DNA of 64,000 nucleotides from Stutzerimonas stutzeri (GCF_024448985.1 NZ_JAMOII010000007.1:62001-126000); one strand, 5' to 3'; counted from the first letter of the stretch, positions 38,671 through 49,008 are shown. The notes: a model not told the origin generated them from the sequence alone. Program-made: numbers and translations.

Positions 38671-38783
38671 CCGCCTATGTCCTCATCTGGCCCGCCCTGG
38701 CCACCCTTGTCCTCGGCCTGCTCTGCGCCGGCCTCCTACACGACATGCGCGAGGCCAAGCGCAAGGGAACGGATCTGGTCTGA
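38652..38783 (+). CDS. Small transmembrane protein, putative transporter small subunit
   Basis: 43-residue protein with one strong membrane helix (YVLIWPALATLVLGLLCAGLL) followed by a charged tail (HDMREAKRKGTD). ATG 38652 lies inside the last 19 bases of the symporter gene, and GAAGGAG precedes it, pointing to translational coupling. Short single-helix partners of this type are found next to SSS symporters, so a stabilising or regulatory role is likely but unproven. Confidence 0.72.
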   Translation: MSSIALTAYVLIWPALATLVLGLLCAGLLHDMREAKRKGTDLV

Positions 38784-38815
38784 TCACGCCCAGGTGGGAC
38801 TCCCTACCATCAACG

Positions 38816-39005
38816 AAAAGGCCCGCAGTTACAGACCGTGTGAAAACGTAGCGAGCGAAGGTTAGGCGGGGCCGCCCAGGCAAGAACTAGGCGTCCCCAC
38901 AAAAACAGGCGAGGAAGCGGACTGGGCTCGCATCCGAGCCTGTTTTTAACGCGGCATAACCGAGCGCAGTAGTTTTCACACAGTCTGGTTACGCGGGCCT
39001 TTCTC
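38816..39005. repeat. Structured inverted-repeat element (MITE-like)
   Basis: About 190 bases bounded by imperfect 30-base inverted repeats (38816-38847 and 38972-39005), with ends such as AAAAGGCCCGC and GCGGGCCTTT and inner arms GTGTGAAAAC / GTTTTCACAC. A nested perfect stem AAAAACAGGC (38901-38910) with GCCTGTTTTT (38938-38947) lies in the middle. It has no coding capacity and separates convergent operons. Confidence 0.65.
38901..38949. terminator. Bidirectional terminator inside the inverted-repeat element
   Basis: Stem AAAAACAGGC/GCCTGTTTTT leaves a T run on either strand, so it can end both the symporter transcript and the itaconate operon transcript. Confidence 0.6.
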
Positions 39006-39023
39006 ATTGGGCGTCAGCGACTA

Positions 39024-40893
<1,870 letters not shown>

Positions 40894-40927
40894 GCTGCTT
40901 CCTTCTCGAATTGGTTTCGTAGGACGG

Positions 40928-42133
40928 TCACACCGCGCCCTGCTCATGCAGGCGCTGGATATCGCCGGCCGCATAGCCCAGCTCGGCGAGCAACGTGTCG
41001 GTGTGCTGGCCCAGCGCGGGAATCGGATCCATGCGCGGCTCAAAGGCGGTATTGCGACCAGGGGGCAGCAACGCGGGCAGCTTGCCGGACGGGCTGTCCA
41101 CCTCGCTCCACCGCTGGCGGGCCTGAAGCTGCGGGTGCGCCCAGACGCCGGCCATGTCGTTGACGTGGGCGTTGGCGATCGGTGCGTTGTCCAGACGAGC
41201 GATCACCTCTTCGGCGGTTAGCCTGGAGAACGCCTCGACGATGATGGCGCGCAGCTCGGCACGGTTTTCCGAGCGTTTGAAATTCGCCGAGAAGCGCTCG
41301 TCCTGGGCCAGTTCCGGCTGCAGCAGGACCTTCTCGCAGAACAGCAGCCATTCGCGCTCGTTCTGCAGGCCGAGCATCACGGTGCCGCCGTCGCCGGTGG
41401 GGAACGGTCCGTAGGGGTAAATGGTGGCGTGGGCGGCGCCAGCGCGCGGCGGCGGTGTGGCACCCTGATAAGCGTAGTACAGCGGGTAGCCCATCCACTC
41501 GACGAGGCTTTCCAGCATGGAGACGTCCACGCGGCTGCCCTCGCCGGTCTTGTCGCGCAGCATCAACGCCGAGAGCACGCCGGTGTAGGCATACATACCG
41601 GCGGCGATGTCGGCGATGGAGCAACCGGCCTTGGCCATCTCGGTCTCACCCGGCCCGCCGGTGACGGAGAGGAAGCCCCCCTCGGATTGGATCAGCAGGT
41701 CGTAGGCCTTCTTCTGTTCGTAGGGCCCTCCTTCGCCGTAGCCGGAAATGTCGCAGACGATCAGGCGCGGGAAGCGTTCGTGCAGCGCCTCGAAGGACAA
41801 CCCCATGCGCGCGGCGGCACCGGGCGCGAGGTTCTGCACCAGCACGTCGGCCTTGGCCAGTAACTGGTCCAGCACCTGCGAGGCGGCGTCCTGTTTGACG
41901 TCCAGGGTCAGGCTTTCCTTGGAACGGTTGGTCCAGACGAAATGTGAAGCCAGACCGTCGACGCGCTCGTCATAGCCCCGGGCAAAATCGCCAGAGCCGG
42001 GCCGCTCGACCTTGATCACGCGGGCACCGAGATCGGCCAGCTGGCGCGTACAGAACGGCGCGGCGATGGCATGTTCGAGGCTGACCACGGTGATGCCGTC
42101 GAGGGGCCGGGGTTTGGTGGTTATGTCGTTCAT
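40928..42133 (-). CDS. ict: Class III CoA transferase, probable itaconate CoA-transferase
   Basis: 401-residue CaiB/BaiF-type transferase that would make itaconyl-CoA using succinyl-CoA. The N-terminal VVSLEHAIAAPFCTRQLADLGARVIKVE segment and the catalytic aspartate Asp175 in SIADIAAGMYAYTG are intact. ATG 42133 was chosen because AGGAAAACGA precedes it; an in-frame ATG at 42148 lacks a site. Order and family match the itaconate pathway described for P. aeruginosa, which gives the substrate call. Confidence 0.87.
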   Translation of the reverse strand: MNDITTKPRPLDGITVVSLEHAIAAPFCTRQLADLGARVIKVERPGSGDFARGYDERVDGLASHFVWTNRSKESLTLDVKQDAASQVLDQLLAKADVLVQNLAPGAAARMGLSFEALHERFPRLIVCDISGYGEGGPYEQKKAYDLLIQSEGGFLSVTGGPGETEMAKAGCSIADIAAGMYAYTGVLSALMLRDKTGEGSRVDVSMLESLVEWMGYPLYYAYQGATPPPRAGAAHATIYPYGPFPTGDGGTVMLGLQNEREWLLFCEKVLLQPELAQDERFSANFKRSENRAELRAIIVEAFSRLTAEEVIARLDNAPIANAHVNDMAGVWAHPQLQARQRWSEVDSPSGKLPALLPPGRNTAFEPRMDPIPALGQHTDTLLAELGYAAGDIQRLHEQGAV

Positions 42134-42185
42134 TTCGTTTTCCTGCAATTCGGTTCAGGCCAGACGGTGCGTTCGCGGGCCATGC

Positions 42186-42248
42186 TTGTAGGAGCGAGCT
42201 TGCTCGCGAACGCTTCGGCGATAATTCGCGACCAACGTCGCTCCTACG
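42186..42248. repeat. REP-type palindromic pair
   Basis: TGTAGGAGCGAGCTTGCTCG begins at 42187 and an inverted REP copy ends CGCTCCTACG near 42247. It lies in the spacer upstream of the CoA transferase within the operon. Confidence 0.75.
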
Positions 42249-42279
42249 GGTTGTTTCCCTTTTCGTCTTTCGCCGTCCT

Positions 42280-42367
42280 GGTGGGCTGAAGCGGAACGCC
42301 ACCCGGCCCACCCTACGAGTTGCCTTCAGCACATTGATCCAGCCCGTAGGGTGGGCTTCAGCCCACC
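42280..42367. repeat. GTAGGGTGGGCTTCAGCC-type repeat pair
   Basis: Two inverted units: GGTGGGCTGAAGC (42280-42292) with GGCCCACCCTACGA (42305-42318), then GTAGGGTGGGCTTCAGCC starting at 42346, itself a palindrome through GGTGGGCTGAAGCCCACC. The same unit recurs at 44144-44187. Confidence 0.7.
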
Positions 42368-42378
42368 AGCTATCGCAA

Positions 42379-43731
42379 TCAGCGGAAAACGTTCAGATCG
42401 TCGATCTCACGCAGCCGCCACACCTGCTCGATCAAGGCACCCGCCTCGTCCGCGCTACGCGCACGGGAGAACTCCACCAGGCGGCGGAACTTGTCCTCCA
42501 GCTCCGCGCGGCTCAGGGTATTGCCCGGATCGCCCTTGGGCTCGTCAATGGCGCCGCGCAGGGTGCGACCGTTGGTGGTGGTCACCTCGACGCGGCCCAG
42601 CCAGCGCGCCGGATAGGCGCCATCCACCTCAGAATCGAGCGTCATCGAGACCTTCTCGCGGAACTGGCCGACACGCGGGTCGGTAAGGGCGTGGGTATGG
42701 AATTCGGTCAGCCCGGCCTTGCCATACAGAGCGATCAGGCCCAGCACCGTGCCCATGGAGAACTTGGCCTGGTGCACGGTCTGCGGAACGACCACGCGGC
42801 CCAGCACGTCGATGGCGCCCTGATGCACGTGGGTGGTGACGCTAGCGATGTCATCGGCGCTGAGCCCTTCGCGCTGCATCAGGTCCAGTAGCGCATCGGC
42901 GGCCGGATGGGTATGGCGGCACGAGGCATGGAACTTGAACGAGGTTTCCGCCAGCGCCCAACGGCTGCCGAGGCGATCGGAGAGCGCACTCGGATTGGCG
43001 TCCTTCGACATCCCGGCGGCCATGCCCTGCTCGCCTTCGAGAATGTTCTGCGCGCCCGTCAATCCTTCAGCGGTCAGGTAGGCCGCAAGCAGACCATCGG
43101 CGGCAGCCTTGGCGGTGTGCAGCTGCTTGGAGTCGGCGGCATCACGGAGGAATTCCCACAAGCCAGCGGCCTGAGTGCCGGCACTGCCCAGCAGATTGGT
43201 GAACTGCTTCTGGTCGAAATCCATCAACTTGCCCACCGCCACCGCGGCAGCGAGGGTGCCGACGGTCGCGGTGGTGTGGAAAATGCGGTAGTGCGAACGG
43301 CCGAGGAATTCGCCGATGCGAATGCCCGCCTCGTAGCCAGCGACCGAGGCAACCAGCAGGTCGCGACCAGACTTGCCCAAGTCCTGCGCCGCTGCGAGTG
43401 CAGCCGGGAACACCACGGTGGCCGGGTGCAGTACCGAGCTGTTGTGCAGGTCGTCCTGCTCCACCAGGTGCGAGCTGGCGCCGTTCACCAGCGCGGCAAA
43501 ATAGGCGGAGCTGCTGCTGCGATTGACGAAGATGTGCGATGTACCGGACGCCGGACCCATTGTCTGCGCATAGCGCTCGAACAGAGGGATCGGGTGCGAA
43601 CCGGCGCTGGCCAAAGCGGAGCCGAGCCAGTCGAGGAAAAGGTCTTCGGTGCGGGCAAGCACCGCATCGGGAATCTGCTCGTAGTGCAGCCCGGCGAGAA
43701 ATTCGGTCAGCGCTTGGGTGTGCTGGCTCAT
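42379..43731 (-). CDS. MmgE/PrpD family protein
   Basis: 450-residue cytosolic protein of the MmgE/PrpD fold, which includes 2-methylcitrate dehydratase and cis-aconitate decarboxylase. Family signs: DWLGSALASAGSHP near residue 35, NGASSHLVEQDDLHN with the active-site Asp/His region, and FKFHASCRHTHPAADALLDL. It sits between the CoA transferase and VOC genes in the itaconate operon. Whether it makes, isomerises or salvages itaconate-related acids is unknown. It overlaps the VOC gene by 4 bases. Confidence 0.85.
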   Translation of the reverse strand: MSQHTQALTEFLAGLHYEQIPDAVLARTEDLFLDWLGSALASAGSHPIPLFERYAQTMGPASGTSHIFVNRSSSSAYFAALVNGASSHLVEQDDLHNSSVLHPATVVFPAALAAAQDLGKSGRDLLVASVAGYEAGIRIGEFLGRSHYRIFHTTATVGTLAAAVAVGKLMDFDQKQFTNLLGSAGTQAAGLWEFLRDAADSKQLHTAKAAADGLLAAYLTAEGLTGAQNILEGEQGMAAGMSKDANPSALSDRLGSRWALAETSFKFHASCRHTHPAADALLDLMQREGLSADDIASVTTHVHQGAIDVLGRVVVPQTVHQAKFSMGTVLGLIALYGKAGLTEFHTHALTDPRVGQFREKVSMTLDSEVDGAYPARWLGRVEVTTTNGRTLRGAIDEPKGDPGNTLSRAELEDKFRRLVEFSRARSADEAGALIEQVWRLREIDDLNVFR

Positions 43732-44120
43732 GCGGTCGGCTCCAGTGAATTGGATAGTTCGATCAGGTTCAGGTCAGGGTCGCGCAGATAGACGGAGCGG
43801 ATCGGCCCGGTGGCGCCGGTACGCTGGACCGGGCCTTCGAGAATGGCGACGCCTTGCCGCCCGAGGTGCGCGATGACTTCCTCCAGCGGCGTGGCGACGA
43901 TGAAGCAGAGGTCCGCCGAACCCGGCATCGGGCGCTCGGCCTTGGGCTCGAATTCACGCCCGGCCTGGTGCAGGTTGATCTTCTGCCCACCAAACGCCAG
44001 CGCCTTGCGTCCTTCGCCGAAGGTCACCGCCTGCATGCCGAGCACGCGGCTGTAGAAATCCGTCGTGACGTCGAGGTCGGCAACGGTTAGCACCAAGTGG
44101 TCAAGGTGGTCGATGTGCAT
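43728..44120 (-). CDS. VOC (glyoxalase/dioxygenase) family protein
   Basis: 130-residue single-domain VOC protein with the usual start IDHLDHLVLTVADLDVTTDFY, metal-ligand His near residues 3-6 and the end RDPDLNLIELSN carrying the terminal Glu ligand. It overlaps the MmgE/PrpD gene by 4 bases, indicating coupling. Its role in itaconate metabolism is not established; lactoylglutathione-lyase-like or epimerase-like activity is possible. Confidence 0.82.
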   Translation of the reverse strand: MHIDHLDHLVLTVADLDVTTDFYSRVLGMQAVTFGEGRKALAFGGQKINLHQAGREFEPKAERPMPGSADLCFIVATPLEEVIAHLGRQGVAILEGPVQRTGATGPIRSVYLRDPDLNLIELSNSLEPTA

Positions 44121-44143
44121 GGCGTCTCTCCTTTCGCTCCTTT

Positions 44144-44187
44144 GGTGGGCTGAAGCCCACCCTACAGTCCAGCGGTAGGGTGGGCTG
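44144..44187. repeat. Second copy of the GTAGGGTGGGCTTCAGCC-type repeat
   Basis: GGTGGGCTGAAGCCCACC (44144-44161) followed by CTAC, then an inverted GTAGGGTGGGCTG at 44175-44187. It lies in the 73-base spacer between two operon genes and can fold as a hairpin in the mRNA. Confidence 0.7.
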
Positions 44188-44193
44188 GGAGCG

Positions 44194-45357
44194 TTAAAAA
44201 GAGCGCGGCAGCTCGAGCAAGTGCTCGGCCACGTACGACAGGATCAGGTTGGTGGAGATCGGCGCCACCTGATACAGCCGGGTCTCGCGGAACTTGCGCT
44301 CGACGTCGTATTCGTTGGCGAAGCCGAAACCGCCGTGGGTCTGCAGGCAGGCGTTGGCCGCTTCCCAGCTCGCCTTGGCCGCCAGGTACTTGGCCATGTT
44401 GGCCGCGGCACCCGCGTTGCGGCCGGCGTCGTATTCCTCGCAGGCGCGCCAGCGCATGAGATCCGCCGCTTCCAGCTCGATGTGTGACTCGGCGATGGGA
44501 AACTGCACACCCTGGTTCTGCCCGATGGGCCGACCGAACACCACGCGGTCGCGGGCGTACTGGGCGGATTTTTCGGTGAACCAGCGACCGTCGCCGATGC
44601 ACTCGGCGGCGATCAGCGTGCGCTCGGCGTTGAGGCCGTCGAGGATGTAGCGGAAGCCCTTGCCCTCTTCGCCGATCAGGCTGCTGGCCGGGATTTCCAG
44701 GTTGTCGAAGAACAGCTCGTTGGTCTCGTGGTTGACCATGTTGGCAATCGGCTGCACGGTCAGGCCGTTGCCGATGGCTTCGCGCAGATCGACCAGGAAG
44801 ATCGACATGCCGTCAGCCTTGCGCTGCACTTCGGCCAGCGGCGTGGTGCGCGCCAGCAGGATCATCAGGTCCGAATGCTGGATGCGCGAGATCCACACCT
44901 TCTGGCCATTGATGACGTACTTGTCGCCCTTTTTGACCGCGGTGGTCTTGATCTTGGTGGTGTCGGTACCGGTGGTCGGCTCGGTCACGCCCATGGACTG
45001 CAAACGCAGCTCGCCACTGGCCAGCTTCGGCAGGTAGTAGCGCTTCTGCTCCTCACTGCCGTTACGCAGCAAGGTGAACATGTTGTACATCTGGCCATGC
45101 ACGGTGCCGGAGTTGCCGCCGCAACGGTTCACTTCTTCAAGGATGATCGAGGCTTCGGCCAGGCCCAGACCCGATCCGCCGTACTCTTCCGGGATCATCG
45201 CTGACAGCCAGCCGGCTTCGGTCAGCGCGGTGACGAAGGCTTCGGGGAAGCCTTTCTCTTCGTCGATCTTGCGCCAGTATTCGGCCGGGAACTCGGCGCA
45301 GAGGGCGCGCACGCCTTCGCGGATGGCGTTGTATTCGTCGTTCAGGTACGGGTTCAT
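44194..45357 (-). CDS. Acyl-CoA dehydrogenase
   Basis: 387-residue flavoenzyme of the acyl-CoA dehydrogenase family. Visible parts: EEYGGSGLGLAEASIILEE in the N-terminal domain, QSMGVTEPTTGTDTTKIKTTA in the middle domain, DGLNAERTLIAAECIGDGRW, and QTHGGFGFANEYDVERKFRE near the C-terminus. ATG 45357 with GAGGAACC upstream begins the family core; the longer frame to 45483 runs through a repeat and was rejected. Substrate is unknown, but it is a constant member of this itaconate cluster. Confidence 0.9.
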   Translation of the reverse strand: MNPYLNDEYNAIREGVRALCAEFPAEYWRKIDEEKGFPEAFVTALTEAGWLSAMIPEEYGGSGLGLAEASIILEEVNRCGGNSGTVHGQMYNMFTLLRNGSEEQKRYYLPKLASGELRLQSMGVTEPTTGTDTTKIKTTAVKKGDKYVINGQKVWISRIQHSDLMILLARTTPLAEVQRKADGMSIFLVDLREAIGNGLTVQPIANMVNHETNELFFDNLEIPASSLIGEEGKGFRYILDGLNAERTLIAAECIGDGRWFTEKSAQYARDRVVFGRPIGQNQGVQFPIAESHIELEAADLMRWRACEEYDAGRNAGAAANMAKYLAAKASWEAANACLQTHGGFGFANEYDVERKFRETRLYQVAPISTNLILSYVAEHLLELPRSF

Positions 45358-45396
45358 GTTTCTGGTTCCTCGAATCTTCATGTACGGGTGCGGTTT

Positions 45397-45575
45397 TCCC
45401 CTCACCCCTACCCTCTCCCCTGAGGGGAGAGGGGGTTGGTCTGTGCTTGCTCTTCGGTTACGCAGCCCGGCGACTCTCTTCAAGGGAGGGCTCGAACTGC
45501 GTAGTCAAAGGGCTCAGCGGCGGTAGCAGCCCATCGATCTGTTCCCTCTCCCCAGGAGAGCGCTAGGGTGAGGGG
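45397..45575. repeat. CCCTCTCCCC-type repeat with long-range inverted ends
   Basis: A perfect hairpin CCCTCTCCCC (45411-45420) with GGGGAGAGGG (45424-45433) follows CCCCTCACCC; the opposite end near 45541-45575 carries CCCTCTCCCC and GGGTGAGGGG in inverted order. It fills the spacer between the dehydratase and dehydrogenase genes. Confidence 0.65.
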
Positions 45576-45590
45576 CCGACGCCACCCGCC

Positions 45591-46412
45591 TCACTCAAAT
45601 TCCACTTCGGCTTTCTGCGCCAGTCCGTTGTGGTCCCCGGCCCAGAGTTCGGCCTTGCCCGGCGCGACGGTGCGACCGCCAACCTCGAATGGCTGCGGCG
45701 CGATCAGCGGGCGCAGGCCGCGATAGGCGAAGCGCCGGGGACGCATATCGGGATTCGCGCGGCAGAAGGCGCGCAAATTGAGGGTGGCGATCAGCGGGCC
45801 GTGCACCACCAGCCCCGAATAGCCTTCGGTTTCGGTGACGTAAGGCCAGTCGTAGTGGATGCGGTGGCCGTTGAAGGTGACGGCGGAATAACGGAACAGC
45901 AGCGTCGGGGTCGGCGTTACCGCTTCGCGCCAGTCGCCGGCGACCATCGGTTCGCCGCTGACGGTTTTCGGCGGGCTGGGCTCGCGATAAACGATGTCCT
46001 GTTCTTCGCGGATGGCCAGGCGGTCGTCCTGCAGGTAATCGTGCTGCACGGTGACGAACAGCAGCTCGCCGGTGCGGCCGTGCTTCTCCTCGATGTGCTT
46101 GATGGTCGAAACGCGAGTCGCCTCACCGCCGGCCCGCAAAGGCTCGAAGAATTCCACGCGGCCACCGGCCCACATGCGGTTGCGATTGTCAGCCGGCGGC
46201 AGGAAGCCTCCGCGCGCCGGATGGCCGTCTTCACCCAGCCCGCTTTCGGCGACCGCATCCTGAAAGAAGCACCACTGCCAGAGCGGCGGCAGCGGCTCGC
46301 CATGGGCCGGCGTCGGTTCGCCGAGCGTCGCCGCGATGCGCTTGAGCATATTGCGGCTGAGCTGGTCATGGGTTTCTTCGGTGCGGCCAATCCAGGCTGA
46401 TAGGTCGGTCAT
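45591..46412 (-). CDS. ich: MaoC-like hydratase, probable itaconyl-CoA hydratase
   Basis: 273-residue double-hotdog-type hydratase expected to convert itaconyl-CoA to (S)-citramalyl-CoA. The N-terminal half has GGRVEFFEPLRAGGEATR and the C-terminal half the catalytic-type segment FRYSAVTFNGHRIHYDWPYV with GLVVHGPLIA. It is the first gene of the minus-strand operon and starts 122 bases from the divergent LysR gene. Call rests on family plus operon content (Ict, Ccl). Confidence 0.86.
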   Translation of the reverse strand: MTDLSAWIGRTEETHDQLSRNMLKRIAATLGEPTPAHGEPLPPLWQWCFFQDAVAESGLGEDGHPARGGFLPPADNRNRMWAGGRVEFFEPLRAGGEATRVSTIKHIEEKHGRTGELLFVTVQHDYLQDDRLAIREEQDIVYREPSPPKTVSGEPMVAGDWREAVTPTPTLLFRYSAVTFNGHRIHYDWPYVTETEGYSGLVVHGPLIATLNLRAFCRANPDMRPRRFAYRGLRPLIAPQPFEVGGRTVAPGKAELWAGDHNGLAQKAEVEFE

Positions 46413-46456
46413 CGCGAGCTTCCGGCTGTGTTGTTTTGCCGCAGCATGCTCCGAAG

Positions 46457-46496
46457 CCGGCGTTCCGAGAATTTGTATTTACCGACACCGGCGTTC
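46457..46496. promoter_or_regulatory. Candidate LysR operator in the ich-lysR spacer
   Basis: Direct repeat CCGGCGTTC at 46457-46465 and 46488-46496, 31 bases apart (about three helical turns), with the AT-rich stretch AATTTGTATTT between them. The first copy extends to an imperfect palindrome GAAGCCGGCGTTC. The position between divergent genes fits LysR-type control of both. Confidence 0.45.
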
Positions 46497-46534
46497 GGCT
46501 ATCCTGAACGCCGTTTCTCCCAGCGAGCGCCCTC

Positions 46535-47443
46535 ATGCACTTCGATCTGGCCGATCTGCGCCTGTTCATTCATATCGCCGAATCCCCCAGCCTGACCCAG
46601 GGTGCACGCCGTGCGCATCTCTCGCCAGCGGCCGCCAGCGCACGGATCAAGGCCCTGGAAAGCCAGCTCGACAGCCGCCTGCTGTACCGTGACAGCCGCG
46701 GCGTGGAGCTGACACCGGCAGGCAACCGGTTGCTGCAACACGCGCGGCTGATCATGCGCCAGGTCGATTACCTGAAAAGTGAATTCACCGAATACGGCGC
46801 GGACAATGCCGGGCACATCCGCATCTTCGCCAACACCACGGCGGTAACCGAATTCCTGCCCGAGGTGCTGGCGGGCTTTCTGGCCCAGCGCCCCGGCGTC
46901 ACCGTCGATCTGCAGGAACGCCTCAGTCGTGACATCGTCCGTGGCGTGCTCGATGGCAGCACGGACATGGGTATCATCGCCGGCCCGGTGCGTGCACAAG
47001 GCCTGCAGGTGCTGCACTTCAGCACCGACCGCCTACTGTTGGCAGTGCCAGTCGGCCATCCGCTGGCGACCGAAAAGCGCGTCAGCCTGCGCCAGACGCT
47101 GGCCTACCAGCACATCGGTCTGCACGAGGGCAGCACCCTGCTGACCTTTCTGCGCGATCAGGTGGAAAAGCTCGGCGCCAGCCTGTCGCTGCGCATCCAG
47201 GTGTCCAGCTTCGAGGCGGTGTGCCGGATGATCGAGGCCGACGTCGGCATCGGCATAATTCCCGAGTCCGCCGCGATCCGGCACAGTCGGACGATGCAGC
47301 TGGCGACTGTAGAGCTGGACGAGCCCTGGGCGGTGCGCGAACGCAGCATTCTGGTGCGCGATCTGGAGGCGTTGCCGGGTAGCGTTCGCGCCCTGATCGC
47401 AACACTCCTACCGGGACAAAACGGAAAGCTTGAGCCAAGCTGA
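46535..47443 (+). CDS. LysR-family regulator of the itaconate operon (RipR-like)
   Basis: 302-residue transcription regulator. The N-terminal winged helix-turn-helix spans residues 1-62 (FDLADLRLFIHIAESPSLTQGARRAHLSPAAASARIKALE) and the C-terminal two-lobed effector domain follows. Divergent transcription from ich with a 122-base shared promoter is the classic LysR layout; itaconate or itaconyl-CoA is the likely inducer by analogy with P. aeruginosa. About 250 bases with nothing recognisable follow it. Confidence 0.9.
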   Translation: MHFDLADLRLFIHIAESPSLTQGARRAHLSPAAASARIKALESQLDSRLLYRDSRGVELTPAGNRLLQHARLIMRQVDYLKSEFTEYGADNAGHIRIFANTTAVTEFLPEVLAGFLAQRPGVTVDLQERLSRDIVRGVLDGSTDMGIIAGPVRAQGLQVLHFSTDRLLLAVPVGHPLATEKRVSLRQTLAYQHIGLHEGSTLLTFLRDQVEKLGASLSLRIQVSSFEAVCRMIEADVGIGIIPESAAIRHSRTMQLATVELDEPWAVRERSILVRDLEALPGSVRALIATLLPGQNGKLEPS

Positions 47444-47697
47444 ACGCTTGTGTGGACGGAGCCGCTCAGCCGTGACGGCTTTTCTGGTCTGGTCGGCACG
47501 TTAAGGCAGCGAGCCGCGCTGATACGCTTCACTGAGATTGCCGGGCGTTTTGAATCCTCGGCGCAAACTGCTGCCCAAACCGCATACGCTGAACGCAACG
47601 GTGAGGCAGGTTGTCACCCGTTCTGGATGCTTTAACGGTTAGCCGCTTCTAGTCGATCGGCTCGTCACCCCAGATCATTTGCATAAGGTTGTTCGCC

Positions 47698-49008
47698 ATG
47701 ACGTCGTTATTAGCCCCCATCAGCTCACTGCTGGGTGGCGTCGCATTACTACTGCTCGGCCACGGCTTGCTGAATACGCTGCTAACGCTTCGCGGCATCG
47801 CCGAGGGCTATTCCACCGGAATGATCGGCCTGCTGATGTCGGGTTACTTCGCTGGCTTTCTCGTCGGCACCTGGCTCGCTCCGTCATTGATCCGGCGTGT
47901 CGGCCATATCCGCACCTTCGCTTTTTACGCCGCACTGGCAGCGATCGCCGTGTTGCTGCACGTGATGATCGTCAACCCCTGGGTGTGGCTGGTGTTGCGT
48001 GTGCTTTATGGCGTCGCGCTGGTCACGCTTTACATGGTCATCGAGAGCTGGCTCAACGCCCAGGTCAGCGGTGAAAAACGCGGCCAGGTATTCGCCCTAT
48101 ACATGGCTGTGAACCTCGGCTCGCTGGCGGCTGCTCAGCAATTGCTGAGCCTCGATAGCCCGATGAATTTCACCCTGTTCGCGCTGGCCGCCATTCTGAT
48201 CTGCGCCGCACTGATGCCGATCACGCTGACCCGCCAGGCGCAGCCCGCACAGCCCGACATGCCGGCGACCGACTTGCTGCAACTGGCTCGAATCGCCCCG
48301 CTCCCCTTGATGGCTGCGGGGATTTCGGGCCTGACCCTTGGCGGCTTCTGGGGGCTGGCGCCTGTCTACGCCTCGCAGAGCGGCTTCGATGCGTCCGGCG
48401 TGGGTCTGCTGATGAGCATCACCATTCTCGGCGGCGCCGTTCTGCAGTGGCCCATCGGGCTGTTTTCCGACAAGCACGACCGTCGTCTGGTGATGCTCTG
48501 GGTCGTCGCAATCGCGGCGGTCCTTGGCGGCCTGATTACACCGCTGACATCCGGCCCGTTGTTGTTGGGCATGATGTTTCTCTGGGGCGGTCTGGCCTTC
48601 TCGATCTACTCCATCGCCGTCGCGCAGATGGTCGACCAGTTGCACCCGGACGAAATTCTGTCCGGCTCCAGCGGCCTGCTGTTGGCCAACGGCTTCGGCG
48701 CCGCCTTCGGTCCGGTAGTCGCAGGCGGCCTGATGAGTTTTCTCGGCCCCAAAGCTCTGCCGGTGTTCTTCGCCGTCACGCTGGCGTTTCTCGCCATCTA
48801 TTCCTACTTCCGCTCTCGCCGGGTAATCGATCTGGTCACCGAGCCGCATGGCCACTTCACGCCGATGCTGCGTACCAGCCATACGGTGCTGGAGTTGATG
48901 CCCGATACGCCTGAAGGCGATAGTACGGAGACACCCGCCACCGAGCAGGAAGCCGACGACGGCGTGCCCAACGATACGATCGACGAGCAGCGCACGGGCA
49001 CGCACTGA
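47698..49008 (+). CDS. MFS transporter (YcaD-like)
   Basis: 436-residue inner-membrane carrier with 12 predicted helices. Typical pieces are GIAEGYSTGMIGLLMSGYFAGFLVGTW, the VLYGVALVTLYMVIESWLNAQV helix, and the inter-domain loop QWPIGLFSDKHDRRL. The hydrophilic C-terminal tail is Thr/Glu/Asp-rich. An in-frame TTG at 47689 is an alternative start; ATG 47698 has AAGG 9 bases upstream. Substrate unknown. Confidence 0.85.
   Translation: MTSLLAPISSLLGGVALLLLGHGLLNTLLTLRGIAEGYSTGMIGLLMSGYFAGFLVGTWLAPSLIRRVGHIRTFAFYAALAAIAVLLHVMIVNPWVWLVLRVLYGVALVTLYMVIESWLNAQVSGEKRGQVFALYMAVNLGSLAAAQQLLSLDSPMNFTLFALAAILICAALMPITLTRQAQPAQPDMPATDLLQLARIAPLPLMAAGISGLTLGGFWGLAPVYASQSGFDASGVGLLMSITILGGAVLQWPIGLFSDKHDRRLVMLWVVAIAAVLGGLITPLTSGPLLLGMMFLWGGLAFSIYSIAVAQMVDQLHPDEILSGSSGLLLANGFGAAFGPVVAGGLMSFLGPKALPVFFAVTLAFLAIYSYFRSRRVIDLVTEPHGHFTPMLRTSHTVLELMPDTPEGDSTETPATEQEADDGVPNDTIDEQRTGTH

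Noticed and set aside
42280-44187. CRISPR-like array from repeated GGTGGGCTGAAGC units
   Set aside because: Only a few units, irregular spacing over 1.9 kb with genes between, and inverted orientation; no cas genes.
46413-46534. Possible riboswitch-like leader before ich
   Set aside because: Only the direct repeats and a short spacer are visible; no conserved RNA fold could be recognised.
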